Assembly (NCBI GenBank): GCA_001314655.1
Contig: LJSF01000007.1
Location: 62,001-126,000, forward strand
Length of the DNA: 64,000 nucleotides
DNA from: Rhodobacteraceae bacterium HLUCCA08
Lineage (GTDB): Bacteria; Pseudomonadota; Alphaproteobacteria; Rhodobacterales; Rhodobacteraceae
Direction of reading: 5' to 3'
The notes under the pieces: model-generated
What the model saw: only the letters and a program-made list of their open reading frames with translations
Told to the model about the DNA's origin: nothing
The model's database searches: none
Made by a program: the position numbers and the translations under genes
Part shown: piece by piece, positions 7,371-16,874 of the stretch
Layout: each line of letters starts with the position of its first letter
Position numbering within the stretch: the first letter of the stretch is position 1

Positions 7371-8854
7371 ACCGCCAGCACCGCGGTGACGGCGCGTTTC
7401 CACCGGTCGTAGCGGGCGGCGCGGGTCGCGTCGTCCATCTCGGGGGTGAACTGACGCTCCATCGCCCAGGTCGCGGCGAATTCCTGCATGTCGGGCCATG
7501 CGCCGGCGCGGCTGCCGGCCAGCCATGCGACGCCCAGCGCCGTGGTTTCCAGCACCGCGGGCCGGTCCACCGGGGCCCCGATGATGTCGGACAGGAACTG
7601 CATCGCATAATCGTTGGCCGCCATCCCGCCATCGACCCGCAACGAGGGCTGGGCCCCGTCCCGCGCCCAGTCGGCCTGCATCGCTTCCAGAAGGTCGCGG
7701 GTCTGGAAGCCCACGGATTCCAACGCCGCCCGGGCGAATTCGGCGGGGCCGGAATTGCGCGTCATGCCGAAGATCGCGCCCCGCGCCTCGGGCGCCCAAT
7801 AGGGCGCGCCAAGACCGACGAAGGCCGGAACCAGGATCAGGTCCTGCCCCGGGTCCGCGGCCTCGGCCAGGCCCCGGGTTTCGGGGGCGGCGCGGATCAT
7901 CTTGATCCCGTCGCGCAGCCATTGCACCACCGCGCCGGCGATGAAGATGGAGCCCTCGAGCGCATAGGTCGGCTTGCCGTCCAGCTGATAGGCGATCGTC
8001 GTCAACAGCTTGTTGGTCGAGGCGACAGCTTTCTCGCCCGTGTTCAGCACGGCGAAACAACCGGTCCCGTAGGTCGATTTCAACATGCCGGGGGTGAAAC
8101 AGGCCTGCCCGATCGTGGCCGCCTGCTGGTCTCCCGCGACGCCGAGAATGGGGATTTCGCGACCGAAAAGATCGGCCCGCGTCACCCCGAATTCAGAGGC
8201 GCAATCGCGCACTTCGGGCAGCATCTCGACGGGGATGTCGAACAGATCGCAGATCGTGCGGCTCCAGCGGCCCTTGTGGATATCATACAGCATGGTGCGC
8301 GCGGCATTGGTGGCATCGGTGACATGGGCGCGCCCGCCGGTCAGGTTCCAGATCAGCCAGCTGTCGACGGTGCCGAAGGCCAGTTCGCCGCGCCGGGCGC
8401 GGTCGCGGGCGCCGTCGACGCTGTCGAGCAGCCATTTCACCTTGGTGGCCGAGAAATACGGATCGGCGAGCAGGCCGGTGCGGGCGGTGATCAGCGGCTC
8501 ATGGCCCTGCGCGCGCAGCCTGGCGCAGAAATCGGCCGTGCGCCGGTCCTGCCAGACGATCGCGTTGTGGATCGGCCGTCCCGTGGCGCGGTCCCAGATC
8601 AGGGTGGTTTCGCGCTGGTTGGTGATGCCGATGGCCGCGATATCGGCCGCATGCAGCCCCGCCTTTTCGATCGCCGCGCGCGCGGTGGCGGCCGTGGTCG
8701 CCCAGAGGTCCGAGGGGTCGTGTTCCACCCAGCCCGAGGCGGGGTAATGCTGGGCGAATTCTTCCTGCGCGACGGATGCGATCCGCATTGCGGCGTCGAA
8801 CACGATGCCCCGGCTGGATGTGGTTCCCTGATCTAGGGCAAGAATATGTCCCAT
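7367..8854 (-). CDS. glpK: Glycerol kinase
   Basis: Phosphorylates imported glycerol with ATP to sn-glycerol-3-phosphate in the cytoplasm. The protein is 495 residues, the normal length. It opens with [12 protein letters not shown] (phosphate-binding loop, residues 5-16) and contains NQRETT and VWQDRRT (residues about 78-102), all hallmark FGGY-kinase glycerol kinase segments. The second FGGY domain includes TYGTGCF and the late [19 protein letters not shown] precedes the ATG at 8854. It is the penultimate gene of the glp operon, separated from glpV by a gap holding two strong hairpins and overlapping the downstream alcohol dehydrogenase by four bases. Confidence 0.97.
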   Translation of the reverse strand: MGHILALDQGTTSSRGIVFDAAMRIASVAQEEFAQHYPASGWVEHDPSDLWATTAATARAAIEKAGLHAADIAAIGITNQRETTLIWDRATGRPIHNAIVWQDRRTADFCARLRAQGHEPLITARTGLLADPYFSATKVKWLLDSVDGARDRARRGELAFGTVDSWLIWNLTGGRAHVTDATNAARTMLYDIHKGRWSRTICDLFDIPVEMLPEVRDCASEFGVTRADLFGREIPILGVAGDQQAATIGQACFTPGMLKSTYGTGCFAVLNTGEKAVASTNKLLTTIAYQLDGKPTYALEGSIFIAGAVVQWLRDGIKMIRAAPETRGLAEAADPGQDLILVPAFVGLGAPYWAPEARGAIFGMTRNSGPAEFARAALESVGFQTRDLLEAMQADWARDGAQPSLRVDGGMAANDYAMQFLSDIIGAPVDRPAVLETTALGVAWLAGSRAGAWPDMQEFAATWAMERQFTPEMDDATRAARYDRWKRAVTAVLAV

Positions 8855-8895
8855 CGGATGGTGTCCTTTCGGTGAACCTGGCGGTCAAGCGCGCA

Positions 8896-8959
8896 CGGCC
8901 GCGCCGGATCGGGCGCGGCCGCACGGGGGTGCCGGGGCCGCGACGATGGCGGCCCCGGC
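8896..8959 (-). other. Two GC-rich hairpins in the glpV-glpK gap
   Basis: The 113-base gap between glpV and glpK contains two perfect stems. One is a 10-base stem (8896-8905 with 8912-8921, 6-base loop). The other is also 10 bases (8931-8940 GCCGGGGCCG with 8950-8959, 9-base loop). Neither is followed by a U-run. Placement just 3' of a binding-protein gene fits mRNA-stabilising or partial-termination structures that raise binding protein over downstream products. Confidence 0.6.
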
Positions 8960-8967
8960 GGGTGGGA

Positions 8968-10680
8968 TCATTCGGTCCAGCGGCGGATCAACTCGTCATA
9001 GGCGACGGTCATCGGCTCGCCACGCTCGTCCTCGAGTTGCGGCCAGGGCGCACCGGGCTGGGCCAGCCAGACCTCCGGATCCTGCTCTTCGTTGAGCAGG
9101 GGCCCGAATTCGCCCTGCACGCCGGCGCGTTCGAGGCGCGCCATCACATCCTCCTGCTCGGCGCACAGCCCGTCCAGCGCTTCCTGCGCGGTGCTGTCCC
9201 CGGAGGACGCGTTGCCGATATACTGCCACCACAGCTGCGCCAGGCGCGGGTAATCCGGCACGTTGAACCCGGTATCGGTCCACTTCTCGCGTTCGGGCGA
9301 GCGGTAGAATTCGACCAGGCCGCCCAGACGCGGCGCGCGTTCGGTAAAGCTGTCGTGGTTGATGGTGGATTCGCGAATGAAGGTCAGCCCGTAATGCGAC
9401 TTGGCCACGTCCACGGTCATCGAGCTGATGAACTGGGCATAGAGCCAGGCCGCCTGGGCGCGGTCCACCGGGGTGGATTCGAGGATCGTGGCAGAGCCCA
9501 CATCCTGATACCCGACCTTCATGCCTTCCTGCCAATAGGCGCCATGCGGGCTGGGCGCCATCCGCCATTTCGGCGTGCCGTCATCGTTCACCACCGGCAG
9601 ACCGTCGGCGACCATGTCGGCGGTGAAGGCGGTATACCAGAACACCTGCTGGGCGATGTTGCCCTGCGCCGGCACCGGACCCGATTCCGAGAAGTTCATG
9701 CCCGCGGCCTCCGGCGGGGCGTAGTTGTTGAGCCATTCCACGTATTTCTCGATCGAGTAGACGGCCGCCGGGCTGTTGGTGGCCCCACCGCGCGCCATGC
9801 ACGAGCCGACCGGCTGGAAGTTCTCGTTGACGCGGATGCCCCATTCGTCGATCGGCACCCCGTTCGGAAGCCCCAGATCCGAGGCGCCGGCCATCGACAG
9901 CCAGGCATCGGTGAAGCGCCAGCCGAGCGATGGATCGCGGCGGCCGTAATCCATGTGGCCATAGACATTCTGCCCGTCGATTTCGCGGCCCGTAAAGAAG
10001 GCGGCGATGTCCTCGTAGGCGGCCCAGTTCACCGGAACGCCCAGCGGGTAGCCGTATTCGGCCTCGAATTCGGCCATGATCTCGGGGTCGGTGAACCAGT
10101 CGTAGCGGAACCAATAGAGGTTGGCGAATTGCTGCACCGGAAGCTGGTAGAGCTTGCCATCCGGCCCGGTCGCCGACGCCAGGCCGATGAAGTCGTCGAG
10201 GTTCAGGTTGGGGTTGGTGAAATCCGCCCCGTCCCCGGCGATCCAGTCGGTCAGGTTGCGCGCCTGCTGATAACGCCAATGGGTGCCGATCAGGTCCGCG
10301 TCGTTGATATACATGTCAAAGACGTTTTCGCCGGTCTGCATCTGGGTCTGCAGCCGTTCGACCACATCGCCTTCGCCGATCAGGGTATGGGTGACCTCGA
10401 TCCCGGTGATCGCCGTGAAGGCGGGCGCCAGGACGCGGGCTTCCCATTCATGGGTGGTGATGGTTTCGGAGACCACGTTGATCGACATGCCGGCATGCGG
10501 CGCGGCGGCGTCGATGAACCATTGCATCTCGGCTTCCTGGTCTTCGCGGCTCAGCGCCGACAGCTCGCCGATATGTTCGTCGAGGAACGCGCGCGCCGCG
10601 TCCATGTCGGCGAAGGCCGGCGCGCCCAGTGCCGTCAAGGCAAGCGCCAGCGCGGTTGACGTTCGTTTCATCCGGTTCAT
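8968..10680 (-). CDS. glpV: Glycerol ABC transporter periplasmic binding protein
   Basis: A 570-residue solute-binding protein with a clear signal peptide (MNRMKRTS, then a hydrophobic Ala/Leu run, cleavage near APAFA-DMDA). GGAGGAAAACAA precedes the ATG at 10680, which fixes the start over longer in-frame options. It is larger than typical sugar-binding proteins, as expected for the GlpV family of the rhizobial glycerol importer. Motifs such as EWEARVLAPAFTAITGIEV and many Trp/Tyr residues fit a cluster B (sugar-type) binding protein. Operon order D-S-T-P-Q-U-V-K is the known order of the Rhizobium leguminosarum glycerol operon. It captures glycerol in the periplasm and delivers it to GlpPQ. 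Confidence 0.93.
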   Translation of the reverse strand: MNRMKRTSTALALALTALGAPAFADMDAARAFLDEHIGELSALSREDQEAEMQWFIDAAAPHAGMSINVVSETITTHEWEARVLAPAFTAITGIEVTHTLIGEGDVVERLQTQMQTGENVFDMYINDADLIGTHWRYQQARNLTDWIAGDGADFTNPNLNLDDFIGLASATGPDGKLYQLPVQQFANLYWFRYDWFTDPEIMAEFEAEYGYPLGVPVNWAAYEDIAAFFTGREIDGQNVYGHMDYGRRDPSLGWRFTDAWLSMAGASDLGLPNGVPIDEWGIRVNENFQPVGSCMARGGATNSPAAVYSIEKYVEWLNNYAPPEAAGMNFSESGPVPAQGNIAQQVFWYTAFTADMVADGLPVVNDDGTPKWRMAPSPHGAYWQEGMKVGYQDVGSATILESTPVDRAQAAWLYAQFISSMTVDVAKSHYGLTFIRESTINHDSFTERAPRLGGLVEFYRSPEREKWTDTGFNVPDYPRLAQLWWQYIGNASSGDSTAQEALDGLCAEQEDVMARLERAGVQGEFGPLLNEEQDPEVWLAQPGAPWPQLEDERGEPMTVAYDELIRRWTE

Positions 10681-10724
10681 TTGTTTTCCTCCCATGGAAT
10701 GAACAACGGTTGGTCGTTTCAGGC

Positions 10725-10769
10725 GCGTCCGGGCCCTGCGGCTTCGAAGGGCCTTGCGGGCCCGGACGC
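10725..10769 (-). other. 12-base hairpin in the glpU-glpV gap
   Basis: GCGTCCGGGCCC (10725-10736) pairs perfectly with 10758-10769 across a 21-base loop in the 106-base gap between glpU and glpV. It lies about 45 bases upstream of the glpV ATG. No T-run follows. It may protect or partly separate the glpV message. Confidence 0.55.
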
Positions 10770-10786
10770 TGCTTCGATCGCGCGCT

Positions 10787-11065
10787 CTAGACCCAGCGGA
10801 ACACCGCCGCGGCATAGATCGCGCAAAGCCCCAGGGCCCAGCCTTGCGGCAGGCCGCTCAGGGCCAGCCAGCCGGCATTGATGAAGGCCGAGCCCAGAAG
10901 CGTGATGAACAGCCGGTCGCCCCGCGTCGTCTCGATCCGCAGGATGCCGACGCGCGGCGTTTCGGGATATCTGATCCCGAGGATCGTGAAGAGGACAAGA
11001 AGGCCTGCGATCACGCCAAAGAAGATCGCGGTCGGCCCGGTCCATGCCATCCATTGCAGGTTCAT
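10787..11065 (-). CDS. glpU: DUF2160 small membrane protein of the glycerol ABC transporter
   Basis: A 92-residue protein with three hydrophobic segments (residues about 7-28, 48-62 and 68-90). The ATG at 11065 follows a G-rich Shine-Dalgarno (GAAAGGGGGG); a longer reading starting in glpQ is not needed. Its position between glpQ and glpV and its size match the DUF2160/GlpU protein that accompanies the rhizobial-type glycerol importer. Its biochemical role is unknown; an accessory membrane subunit is the simple reading. Confidence 0.85.
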   Translation of the reverse strand: MNLQWMAWTGPTAIFFGVIAGLLVLFTILGIRYPETPRVGILRIETTRGDRLFITLLGSAFINAGWLALSGLPQGWALGLCAIYAAAVFRWV

Positions 11066-11078
11066 CGGTTCCCCCCTT

Positions 11079-11932
<854 letters not shown>

Positions 11933-11933
<1 letters not shown>

Positions 11934-12805
11934 CACTTGCCCTCCGCCTTGTCGAGATTGGTCATCACCGTGTAGAACACCCAGCTGACCAGAAGGATCA
12001 CCAGGAAATACATCAGGCTGAACGCCGCCGCCGGCCCGAGGTCGAACTGCCCCAGCGCCATTTTCACCAGGTCGATCGACAGAAAGCTGGTCGCGCTGCC
12101 GGGACCGCCGCCGGTGACGACGAAGGGTTCGGTATAGATCATGAAACTGTCCATGAACCGCAGCAGGATCGCGATCAGCAGCACGCCCTGCATCTTCGGC
12201 AGCTCGATATGGCGGAACACCTTCCAGCGGCTGGCCTGGTCGATCTTGGCGGCCTGGTAATAGGCCTGCGGGATGGATTGCAGCCCGGCATAGGCCAGAA
12301 GCGCCACCAGCGAGGTCCAGTGCCAGACATCCATCACCACCACGATGACCCAGGCATGCAGGCCATTGCGCGCATAGTTCCATTCGATGCCCAGTTCCGA
12401 CAGCGAATAGCCCAGAAGCCCGATGTCGGTGCGCCCCAGGATCTGCCAGATCGTGCCGACCACGTTCCACGGGATCAGCAGCGGCAAGGCCATGAGCACC
12501 AGGCAGACCGACGCCCACAGGCCGCGCTTGGGCATGCACAGCGCGACGGCGATGCCCAGCGGGATCTGGATCGCGAGGATGATCGCCGAAAACGCCAGCT
12601 GCCGGCCCAGCGCGCCATGTATCCGGTCATCGGTCAGCACATCCTGGAACCAGCCCAGACCGTGCCAGAAGAACACGTTGTTCCCGAAGGTGTCCTGGAC
12701 CGCGTAATTGACCACGGTCATCAGCGGGATCACGGCCGAAAAGGCCACCAGAACCAGGACCGGCAGGACCAGGAACCACGCCTTGTTGTTTTGCACCTTG
12801 TCCAT
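11933..12805 (-). CDS. glpP: Glycerol ABC transporter permease GlpP (MalF type)
   Basis: A 290-residue permease with six membrane helices. The cytoplasmic N-terminus is MDKVQNNKAW, and the coupling loop is YQAAKIDQASRWKVFRHIEL about 90 residues from the C-terminus. PFVVTGGGPGSATSFLSI matches the conserved segment of binding-protein-dependent permeases. Its start and the glpT stop touch at 12805, so the genes are tightly coupled. It partners GlpQ in the inner membrane. Confidence 0.93.
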
Positions 12806-13911
12806 CAGACGGCTTCCTTCTGCGGGGTGGCGACCGAATGCAGCGGCGGCACGCGCCAGTCGTCGAGATAGACATTGACGCGCTCGGGCCGGAATTTCAG
12901 ACGATGCGCATCGGCGGGCACAGGGGCGCCTTCTGGCAGGATGGCATTGATCGGCTGGCCGGCGAAATCGGCGCGCAGGATCTGGTGGCGGCCGACATCC
13001 TCGATCCGGCGGATCGTCACCGGCAGGCCCTCGTCGTCGTCGGACAGCGACACGAATTCGGGGCGCACACCGATCTGGACCCGCCCGTCCAGCGCCCGGT
13101 AGCCGCCCGCAAGCGGCACCTCGTGGCCGGCGACCCTGGCCATGTGGCCCGAAACCTCGGCCTCCAGAAGGTTCATCCCCGGCGAGCCGATGAAATAGCC
13201 CACGAAGGTGTGTTCGGGCGCGTCGAACAGCTCTTCGGGCGTGCCCAGCTGCACCACCCGCCCGTCATGCATCACCACCACCTTGTCGGCGAAGGTCAGC
13301 GCCTCGGTCTGGTCATGGGTCACGTAGATCATCGTGTGCCCGAACTCGTTGTGCAGCGCCTTGAGCTGGGTCCGAAGCTCCCATTTCATGTGCGGGTCGA
13401 TCACCGTCAGCGGTTCGTCGAAGAGGATCGCATTGACATCCTCGCGCACCATGCCGCGGCCAAGGCTGATCTTCTGCTTGGCATCGGCCGTCAGCCCGCG
13501 CGCCTTGCGGTTCATCACCTGGTCCATGCCGATCATCGCGGCGATCTTCTGCACGCGCCCGGCCACATAGGCCGGATCCATGCCCCGATTGCGCAGCGGA
13601 AAGGCCAGGTTGTCGCCCACGGTCATCGTGTCGTAGACGACCGGGAACTGGAACACCTGCGCGATGTTGCGCTGCACCGTATCGGCCCGGGTCACGTCGC
13701 GATCGCCGAACAGGACCCGCCCGCGCGTGGGGATCAGCAGCCCCGAAATGATGTTCAGAAGCGTGGATTTGCCGCAGCCGGACGCGCCCAGAAGCGCATA
13801 GGCCTCTCCGTCATTCCAGACATGGTCGAGCTGCTTGAGGGCGAAATCGTCGTCGTCCGTCGGTTTGGGCAGGTAGGAATGGGCAAGATTGTCGAGCGTG
13901 ATGCGGGCCAT
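12805..13911 (-). CDS. glpT: Glycerol ABC transporter ATP-binding protein GlpT, with degenerate signature motif
   Basis: A 368-residue MalK-like ATPase. Walker A is GASGCGKST (42-50), Walker B ILFDE (162-166) and the switch histidine H199 in YVTHDQTEA. The ABC signature, expected as LSGGQ near residue 140, reads LTADAKQ (140-146), so it is degenerate. A C-terminal OB-like regulatory domain follows residue about 240. GAGGGGGAAAAG precedes the ATG at 13911. It should pair with GlpS: its Walker and switch elements would face the intact LSGGQ of GlpS, making one competent ATP site. The same degeneration may be a family trait of glycerol importers; a family alignment would settle it. Confidence 0.93.
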   Translation of the reverse strand: MARITLDNLAHSYLPKPTDDDDFALKQLDHVWNDGEAYALLGASGCGKSTLLNIISGLLIPTRGRVLFGDRDVTRADTVQRNIAQVFQFPVVYDTMTVGDNLAFPLRNRGMDPAYVAGRVQKIAAMIGMDQVMNRKARGLTADAKQKISLGRGMVREDVNAILFDEPLTVIDPHMKWELRTQLKALHNEFGHTMIYVTHDQTEALTFADKVVVMHDGRVVQLGTPEELFDAPEHTFVGYFIGSPGMNLLEAEVSGHMARVAGHEVPLAGGYRALDGRVQIGVRPEFVSLSDDDEGLPVTIRRIEDVGRHQILRADFAGQPINAILPEGAPVPADAHRLKFRPERVNVYLDDWRVPPLHSVATPQKEAV

Positions 13912-13921
13912 CTTTTCCCCC

Positions 13922-15010
13922 TCAGGCCGCGGCCGCATAGGCCGCGGGCGCGACCAGTTCGCCGCTTTCGGCAAAGACATAGACATGGGCGGCATCGAGC
14001 CAGACCTCGATCGGCGCGCCGAATTGAAGCTCTTGCACCCCGTGGATCAGCCCGACCCAGCGGTCTGCGCCATGATCGAGATGCAGGAAGGTCTCGGATC
14101 CGGTGATTTCGGTGACCTTCAGGCGGCACCGGAAATGCAGGCCATCGCGGCCCTGCGCGCCCAGATGCAGGTGGTCGGGCCGGAACCCGGCCTGGTAGGC
14201 GCCATCGGCCAGGGCGGCAAGCGCCCCGGTGGCGGGCGCTGTCTGCCCGTCGCCGAAGCTGATCCGGTCGCCCGCCTTGACGACGCGGGTGAAATTCATC
14301 GGCGGGTCCGAAAAGACCCGCGCGGTGGTCGCGTCGCAGGGCTGGCGATAGACCTGCGGAGTCGATCCGAACTGGGTCACGCGGCCTTCCCAGAGGGTGG
14401 CCACATTGCCGCCCAGCAAAAGCGCTTCTTCCGGTTCCGTGGTCGCGTAGACGAAGATCGCGCCGGATTCCGCGAAGATGCGGGGGATCTCGGCGCGCAA
14501 TTCCTCGCGCAGCTTGTAGTCGAGATTGGCCAGCGGTTCATCCAGCAGCACCAGCCCGGCATCCTTGACCAGGGCCCGCGCCAGCGCACAGCGCTGCTGC
14601 TGGCCGCCCGACAGCTCCAGGGGTTTGCGCGCCAGCATCGGCGTCAATTGCATCAGTTCGGCCGCGGCCTGCACGCGCCGGTCGATCTCGGCCCGGCCCA
14701 GCCCCATCAGCCGCAACGGCGAGGCGATGTTGTCATAGACCGACATCGACGGGTAGTTGATGAACTGCTGATAGACCATCGCCACCTTGCGGTCCTGAAC
14801 CCGCATGCCGGTCACATCCGTGCCTTCCCACAGGATGCGCCCCGTCGCCGGCTGATCCAGCCCCGCCATCAGCCGCATCAACGTGGTCTTGCCCGATAGC
14901 GTCGGCCCCAGCAGGACGTTCATCGTGCCACGTTCCAGCGCAAGATCGGTCGGATGGACATGCAGCTTGCCCTCCACGACCTTGGACACCCCCTCCAGTA
15001 CCAGCGACAT
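13922..15010 (-). CDS. glpS: Glycerol ABC transporter ATP-binding protein GlpS, lacking the switch histidine
   Basis: A 362-residue ATPase with Walker A GPTLSGKTT (35-43), an intact signature LSGGQ (133-137) and Walker B LLDEP with E158. The H-loop, normally YVTHD, reads YATTEPEEA, so the catalytic switch histidine is Thr191. A C-terminal MalK-type domain follows. GAGGAGGACGCGAA precedes the ATG at 15010, ruling out the upstream in-frame Met. It is the partner of GlpT, whose signature motif is degenerate, so together they give one consensus and one degenerate nucleotide site. It is the second gene of the operon after glpD. Confidence 0.93.
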   Translation of the reverse strand: MSLVLEGVSKVVEGKLHVHPTDLALERGTMNVLLGPTLSGKTTLMRLMAGLDQPATGRILWEGTDVTGMRVQDRKVAMVYQQFINYPSMSVYDNIASPLRLMGLGRAEIDRRVQAAAELMQLTPMLARKPLELSGGQQQRCALARALVKDAGLVLLDEPLANLDYKLREELRAEIPRIFAESGAIFVYATTEPEEALLLGGNVATLWEGRVTQFGSTPQVYRQPCDATTARVFSDPPMNFTRVVKAGDRISFGDGQTAPATGALAALADGAYQAGFRPDHLHLGAQGRDGLHFRCRLKVTEITGSETFLHLDHGADRWVGLIHGVQELQFGAPIEVWLDAAHVYVFAESGELVAPAAYAAAA

Positions 15011-15036
15011 TTCGCGTCCTCCTCTCGACACTCACC

Positions 15037-16644
15037 CTATTCCGCGGCGCGGGTGCTCGGGTTTGCATGCGTTTCCATCCATTCGCCCAGCGCCCGGACC
15101 TGCCCGGTATCAAGGCGCAGGCCCAGTTTGCTGCGCCGCCACAGCACATCCTCCGGTGTGCTTGCATATTCATGACCCATCAGCCAGCGCAGCTCGGCCT
15201 CGGTCAGGGTGGCGCCGAAATCGCGCCCCAGGTCCGCCGCGCTGCGGGCGTCGCCCAGGATCAGGCGCGCCTCGGTGCCATAGGCCCGGATCAGGCGACG
15301 CGCCCAGTCGTCGGTCAGGAACGGGTAGTCGCGGCGCAGCGCCTCGGCCAGGGCGGCCGCCCCGTCATGGGCGAAATCCCCGCCGGGCAAGGGCACGCCC
15401 GCCGTCCAGGGGCCCTTGGGCACGGTCAGGACAGCGCCGATCTTTTCCAGCGCCGATTCCGCCAGCCGGCGATAGGTCGTGATCTTGCCGCCGAAGACAT
15501 TGAGAACCGGCGCCCCGGCGGATTGGTCGACCCGGAGCGTGTAATCGCGTGTCGCCGCCGTGGCCGAACTTGCCCCGTCATCGTAGAGCGGGCGGACACC
15601 CGAATAGGACCAGACCACATCCTCGGGCGTGACCGGGCGCTCGAAATACCGGCTGGCAAAGGCGCACAGGTAATCGCGCTCGGCGTCCGTGCAGACCGGG
15701 GGCACCGTCGGATCGTCCTGTTCCGCGTCGGTCGTGCCGATCAGGGTGAATTCCTGCTCATACGGGATCGCGAAGATGATCCGGCCGTCGGTGCCCTGAA
15801 AGAAATAGCATTTGTCGTGATCGTAAAGCCTGCGGGTCACGATATGGCTGCCGCGCACCAGGCGCACGGAATCGCTGCTGTTCAGCCGGAGCTTCGCGTG
15901 GATCACGTCACCGACCCAGGGACCGGCCGCATTGACCAGCATGCGGGCGCGCACCACGGACCGCTGCCCGTCCCTGTCGATCGTCACCGACCAAAGCCCG
16001 TCTTCCGCCCGGGCGGAAACCACCTCTGAGCGGGTCAGGATGGTCGCGCCGCGGCGGTCCGCGTCACGGGCATTCAGCACCACCAGACGGCTGTCCTCGA
16101 CCCAGCAATCGGAATATTCGAATGCCTTGTCGAACTCCGGCCGCAGCGGCACCCCCTCGGGGCGGTCGGCCAGCGCGATCGTCTTGGTCGCCGGCAGGAT
16201 CTTGCGCCCGCCCAGGTGATCGTAAAGAAACAGGCCCACCCGGATCAGCCAGGCCGGTCGACGCCCCCGCATCCAGGGCATCAGCCGTGACAGCAACCGC
16301 GACGTCGGCGTGTCGCTCTCGAAGCGCATGTCGCGGTGATAGGGCAGCACGAAGCGCATCGGCCAGCTGATATGCGGCATCGCACGCAACAGGGTTTCGC
16401 GCTCGATCAATGCCTCGCGCACCAAGCGGAACTCGAAATATTCAAGATAGCGCAACCCGCCGTGAAACAGCTTGGTCGAGGCCGAGGAGGTCGCGCCGGC
16501 CAGATCGCCCTTTTCGGCCAGCACCACCGACAGGCCGCGCCCCGCGGCGTCGCGCGCGATGCCGCAGCCGTTGATGCCGCCGCCGATGATCAGCAGATCG
16601 ACGGGCATTCCCGCGTTCGGGTCTGGATGGCTCTGTCCGGTCAT
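15037..16644 (-). CDS. glpD: Aerobic glycerol-3-phosphate dehydrogenase
   Basis: A 535-residue membrane-associated flavoenzyme that oxidises sn-glycerol-3-phosphate to dihydroxyacetone phosphate and passes electrons to quinone. The FAD-binding Rossmann motif LLIIGGGINGCGIARDAAGR is at residues about 17-36. It is followed by EKGDLAGATSSASTKLFHGG and, later, VNAAGPWVGDV, all characteristic of the GlpD/GlpA family. Length and domain order are normal. A G-run just before the ATG serves as a weak ribosome site. It is the first gene of the operon and is transcribed divergently from glpR. Confidence 0.97.
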   Translation of the reverse strand: MTGQSHPDPNAGMPVDLLIIGGGINGCGIARDAAGRGLSVVLAEKGDLAGATSSASTKLFHGGLRYLEYFEFRLVREALIERETLLRAMPHISWPMRFVLPYHRDMRFESDTPTSRLLSRLMPWMRGRRPAWLIRVGLFLYDHLGGRKILPATKTIALADRPEGVPLRPEFDKAFEYSDCWVEDSRLVVLNARDADRRGATILTRSEVVSARAEDGLWSVTIDRDGQRSVVRARMLVNAAGPWVGDVIHAKLRLNSSDSVRLVRGSHIVTRRLYDHDKCYFFQGTDGRIIFAIPYEQEFTLIGTTDAEQDDPTVPPVCTDAERDYLCAFASRYFERPVTPEDVVWSYSGVRPLYDDGASSATAATRDYTLRVDQSAGAPVLNVFGGKITTYRRLAESALEKIGAVLTVPKGPWTAGVPLPGGDFAHDGAAALAEALRRDYPFLTDDWARRLIRAYGTEARLILGDARSAADLGRDFGATLTEAELRWLMGHEYASTPEDVLWRRSKLGLRLDTGQVRALGEWMETHANPSTRAAE

Positions 16645-16691
16645 TACCCCCCCGGGGACTTTGCGGTCATCTCTCTGTCACAAATCTAACC

Positions 16692-16830
16692 AAAACGAAC
16701 ATATACGCGCAAACATTTCTTCGTTGTTGCGTAATTTTTTTCGTTTTATAGAAACCGAAACCGACTTGCGCCGTGAATTCCCATCTTTTTGCGGAAGCCC
16801 GGGTTCGCTTGATCTGTCGAAACGAACACA
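16692..16830. promoter_or_regulatory. glpD-glpR divergent control region with GlpR-like half-sites
   Basis: The 230-base gap between glpD and glpR is AT-rich for this genome. It holds repeated AAACGAACA-like elements: AAAACGAACATATA at 16692-16705, TTCGTTTTATA (inverted) at 16739-16749, and GAAACGAACACA at 16819-16830. The core CGAACA(TA) matches the half-site of the classical GlpR operator known from E. coli. The arrangement suggests repression of both glpD and glpR by GlpR. Confidence 0.55.
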
Positions 16831-16874
16831 TCGCCGCGATCAGGGCGCGAATCGACCAAGGAAAGGAACCGACC

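Noticed and set aside
6237-8060. A 607-codon version of the iron-type dehydrogenase starting inside glpK
   Set aside because: The extra 230 codons overlap glpK in another frame and contain no dehydrogenase sequence. The ATG overlapping the glpK stop gives the family's normal length.
16809-16822. TTGATCTGTCGAAA in the glpR leader as an FNR site
   Set aside because: The right half (ATCAA) is missing, and the surrounding AAACGAACA elements explain the region better as GlpR sites.
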